DNA of 7,138 nt from Flavihumibacter sp. (GTDB lineage Bacteria > Bacteroidota > Bacteroidia > Chitinophagales > Chitinophagaceae): contig JALOMU010000074.1 in assembly GCA_025455285.1 (NCBI GenBank), forward strand, positions 1-7,138. The letters are read 5' to 3'. Below, piece after piece: positions 6,434-7,138 of this stretch; position 1 is the first letter of the stretch, and the number at the start of each line of letters is the position of its first letter. Position numbers and translations under genes: made by a program. Below the pieces are notes generated by a model. That model did no database searches. It had not been told where the DNA came from and was given only the letters and a program-made list of their open reading frames with translations.

Positions 6434-7138
6434 GAAAATCTCTCCACCAGAATCCGGAATCTTTCACGGTTCGGAGCTGTGTTTTGAAGTCGACATGAAC
6501 CAGCCCGAACCGTGCTTCATATCCCTCCGCCCACTCGAAATTATCCATTAGGGTCCAGGCGAAATAACCGCCCAGTTTTACGCCTTCCCTTTTTGACTTT
6601 AAAAGTGCCTGAAGATACAATTTAAAATAGTTGATCCTTTCCTGGTCATGTACATTCCCCTGTAGTACCTGATCTTTAAAGGCTGCTCCATTTTCGGTAA
6701 TCATAATTTCTTTGATAGCACCATATTTCCAAAATCTTCTGATAATGTGCTGGAAGGCATCTGCATTGATCTCCCATCCCATGGCAGTAACCGGCACCTT
6801 TCGCTCCCTGGGTTTTACTTCAGCAGCCTGGATCAACGGTATAAAAGAATGATGTTTCACAACTATCGGAAAATAATTCTGCAATCCGATAAAATCCATA
6901 TCAAACTGCATCTGCTCTGCAAATTTCCAGCTCTTATTTTTCCGGTTCATTTTGTCTACAATGCCTCTGTCATCTTCCGGAAATCCTTTACCCAATAAAG
7001 GCTCAATGAACAACCGGTTCATGAAGAGGTCTATCCTGCGGGCAGCTGCCAGATCAGCGGGAGTATCCGAAAAAGGAATCACTTCCGAACAGGAAAAACT
7101 GGTTCCAATAATGGCATCAGGAATATACTGGCGCAGGA
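6423..7138 (-). CDS. Glycoside hydrolase family 1 (beta-glucosidase-like), C-terminal part; N-terminus beyond window edge
   Basis: The frame is open through the right edge, leaving about 237 residues of a family that is usually around 450 long. The GTG at 7082 is internal (a Val), because codons upstream continue the family sequence (IIGTSFSCSEVIPFSDTP). Retaining GH1 enzymes cleave beta-linked glucosides, galactosides and related sugars. The catalytic nucleophile is the Glu of ITENGAA, encoded at 6695-6693. Further GH1 signatures are FIGLQNY, the block FAWTLMDNFEWAEGY and the following RFGLVHVDF, which supply sugar-binding Trp and Glu residues. The acid/base NEP motif would lie outside the window. 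No signal peptide can be assessed. Which sugar it prefers cannot be judged. No sugar-uptake (SusCD) gene is visible next to it on this side. Confidence 0.93.
   Translation of the reverse strand, partial: LRQYIPDAIIGTSFSCSEVIPFSDTPADLAAARRIDLFMNRLFIEPLLGKGFPEDDRGIVDKMNRKNKSWKFAEQMQFDMDFIGLQNYFPIVVKHHSFIPLIQAAEVKPRERKVPVTAMGWEINADAFQHIIRRFWKYGAIKEIMITENGAAFKDQVLQGNVHDQERINYFKLYLQALLKSKREGVKLGGYFAWTLMDNFEWAEGYEARFGLVHVDFKTQLRTVKDSGFWWRDFLKT

Noticed and set aside
7080..7082. GTG as the start of the glycosidase gene
   Set aside because: The frame continues upstream with family-typical GH1 sequence to the window edge, so this is an internal valine.

Overview
The window reads as chromosomal sequence from a member of the Bacteroidota, most likely Chitinophagaceae or a close relative. 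This rests on recognised families rather than on a search. The markers are a prolyl-tRNA synthetase of the archaeal/eukaryal type, a SpoIIM/RDD membrane-protein pair, DUF5362-like membrane proteins, a FadL-like outer membrane protein with the Bacteroidota-style N-terminus, start codons without Shine-Dalgarno sequences, and a -7 box matching TAnnTTTG. There are no tRNA or rRNA genes, CRISPR arrays, insertion sequences or phage genes. It looks like ordinary core or semi-core chromosome.

Layout, left to right. (1) 1-533, minus: the N-terminal part of a SpoIIM-family membrane protein, cut by the window edge. (2) 604-1371, plus: an RDD-family membrane protein, divergent from it. (3) 3814 down to 1373, minus: a probable three-gene operon, proS followed by two tandem 149-residue membrane proteins of the DUF5362 type. 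The second of these ends one base from the RDD stop codon. (4) 3932-4786, plus: a low-complexity lipoprotein rich in Trp, Gly, Asn and Tyr, divergent from proS, followed by a clear intrinsic terminator at 4806-4843. (5) 4874-6433, plus: an OmpP1/FadL-like outer membrane beta-barrel. (6) 6423-7138, minus: the C-terminal half of a family 1 glycoside hydrolase, overlapping the barrel gene tail to tail by 11 bp.

How the genes may work together. SpoIIM and RDD proteins commonly sit beside MoxR ATPase and DUF58 genes, so the left edge probably enters such a cluster. The lipoprotein and the barrel are adjacent, co-oriented envelope proteins and may cooperate. The terminator between them means that the barrel gene either relies on read-through or has a promoter I could not identify. 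The two small membrane proteins appear to share the proS transcript, but nothing in them suggests a role in translation.

I see no defence system, mobile element or obviously new multi-gene system. The least explained objects are the low-complexity lipoprotein and the twin small membrane proteins.
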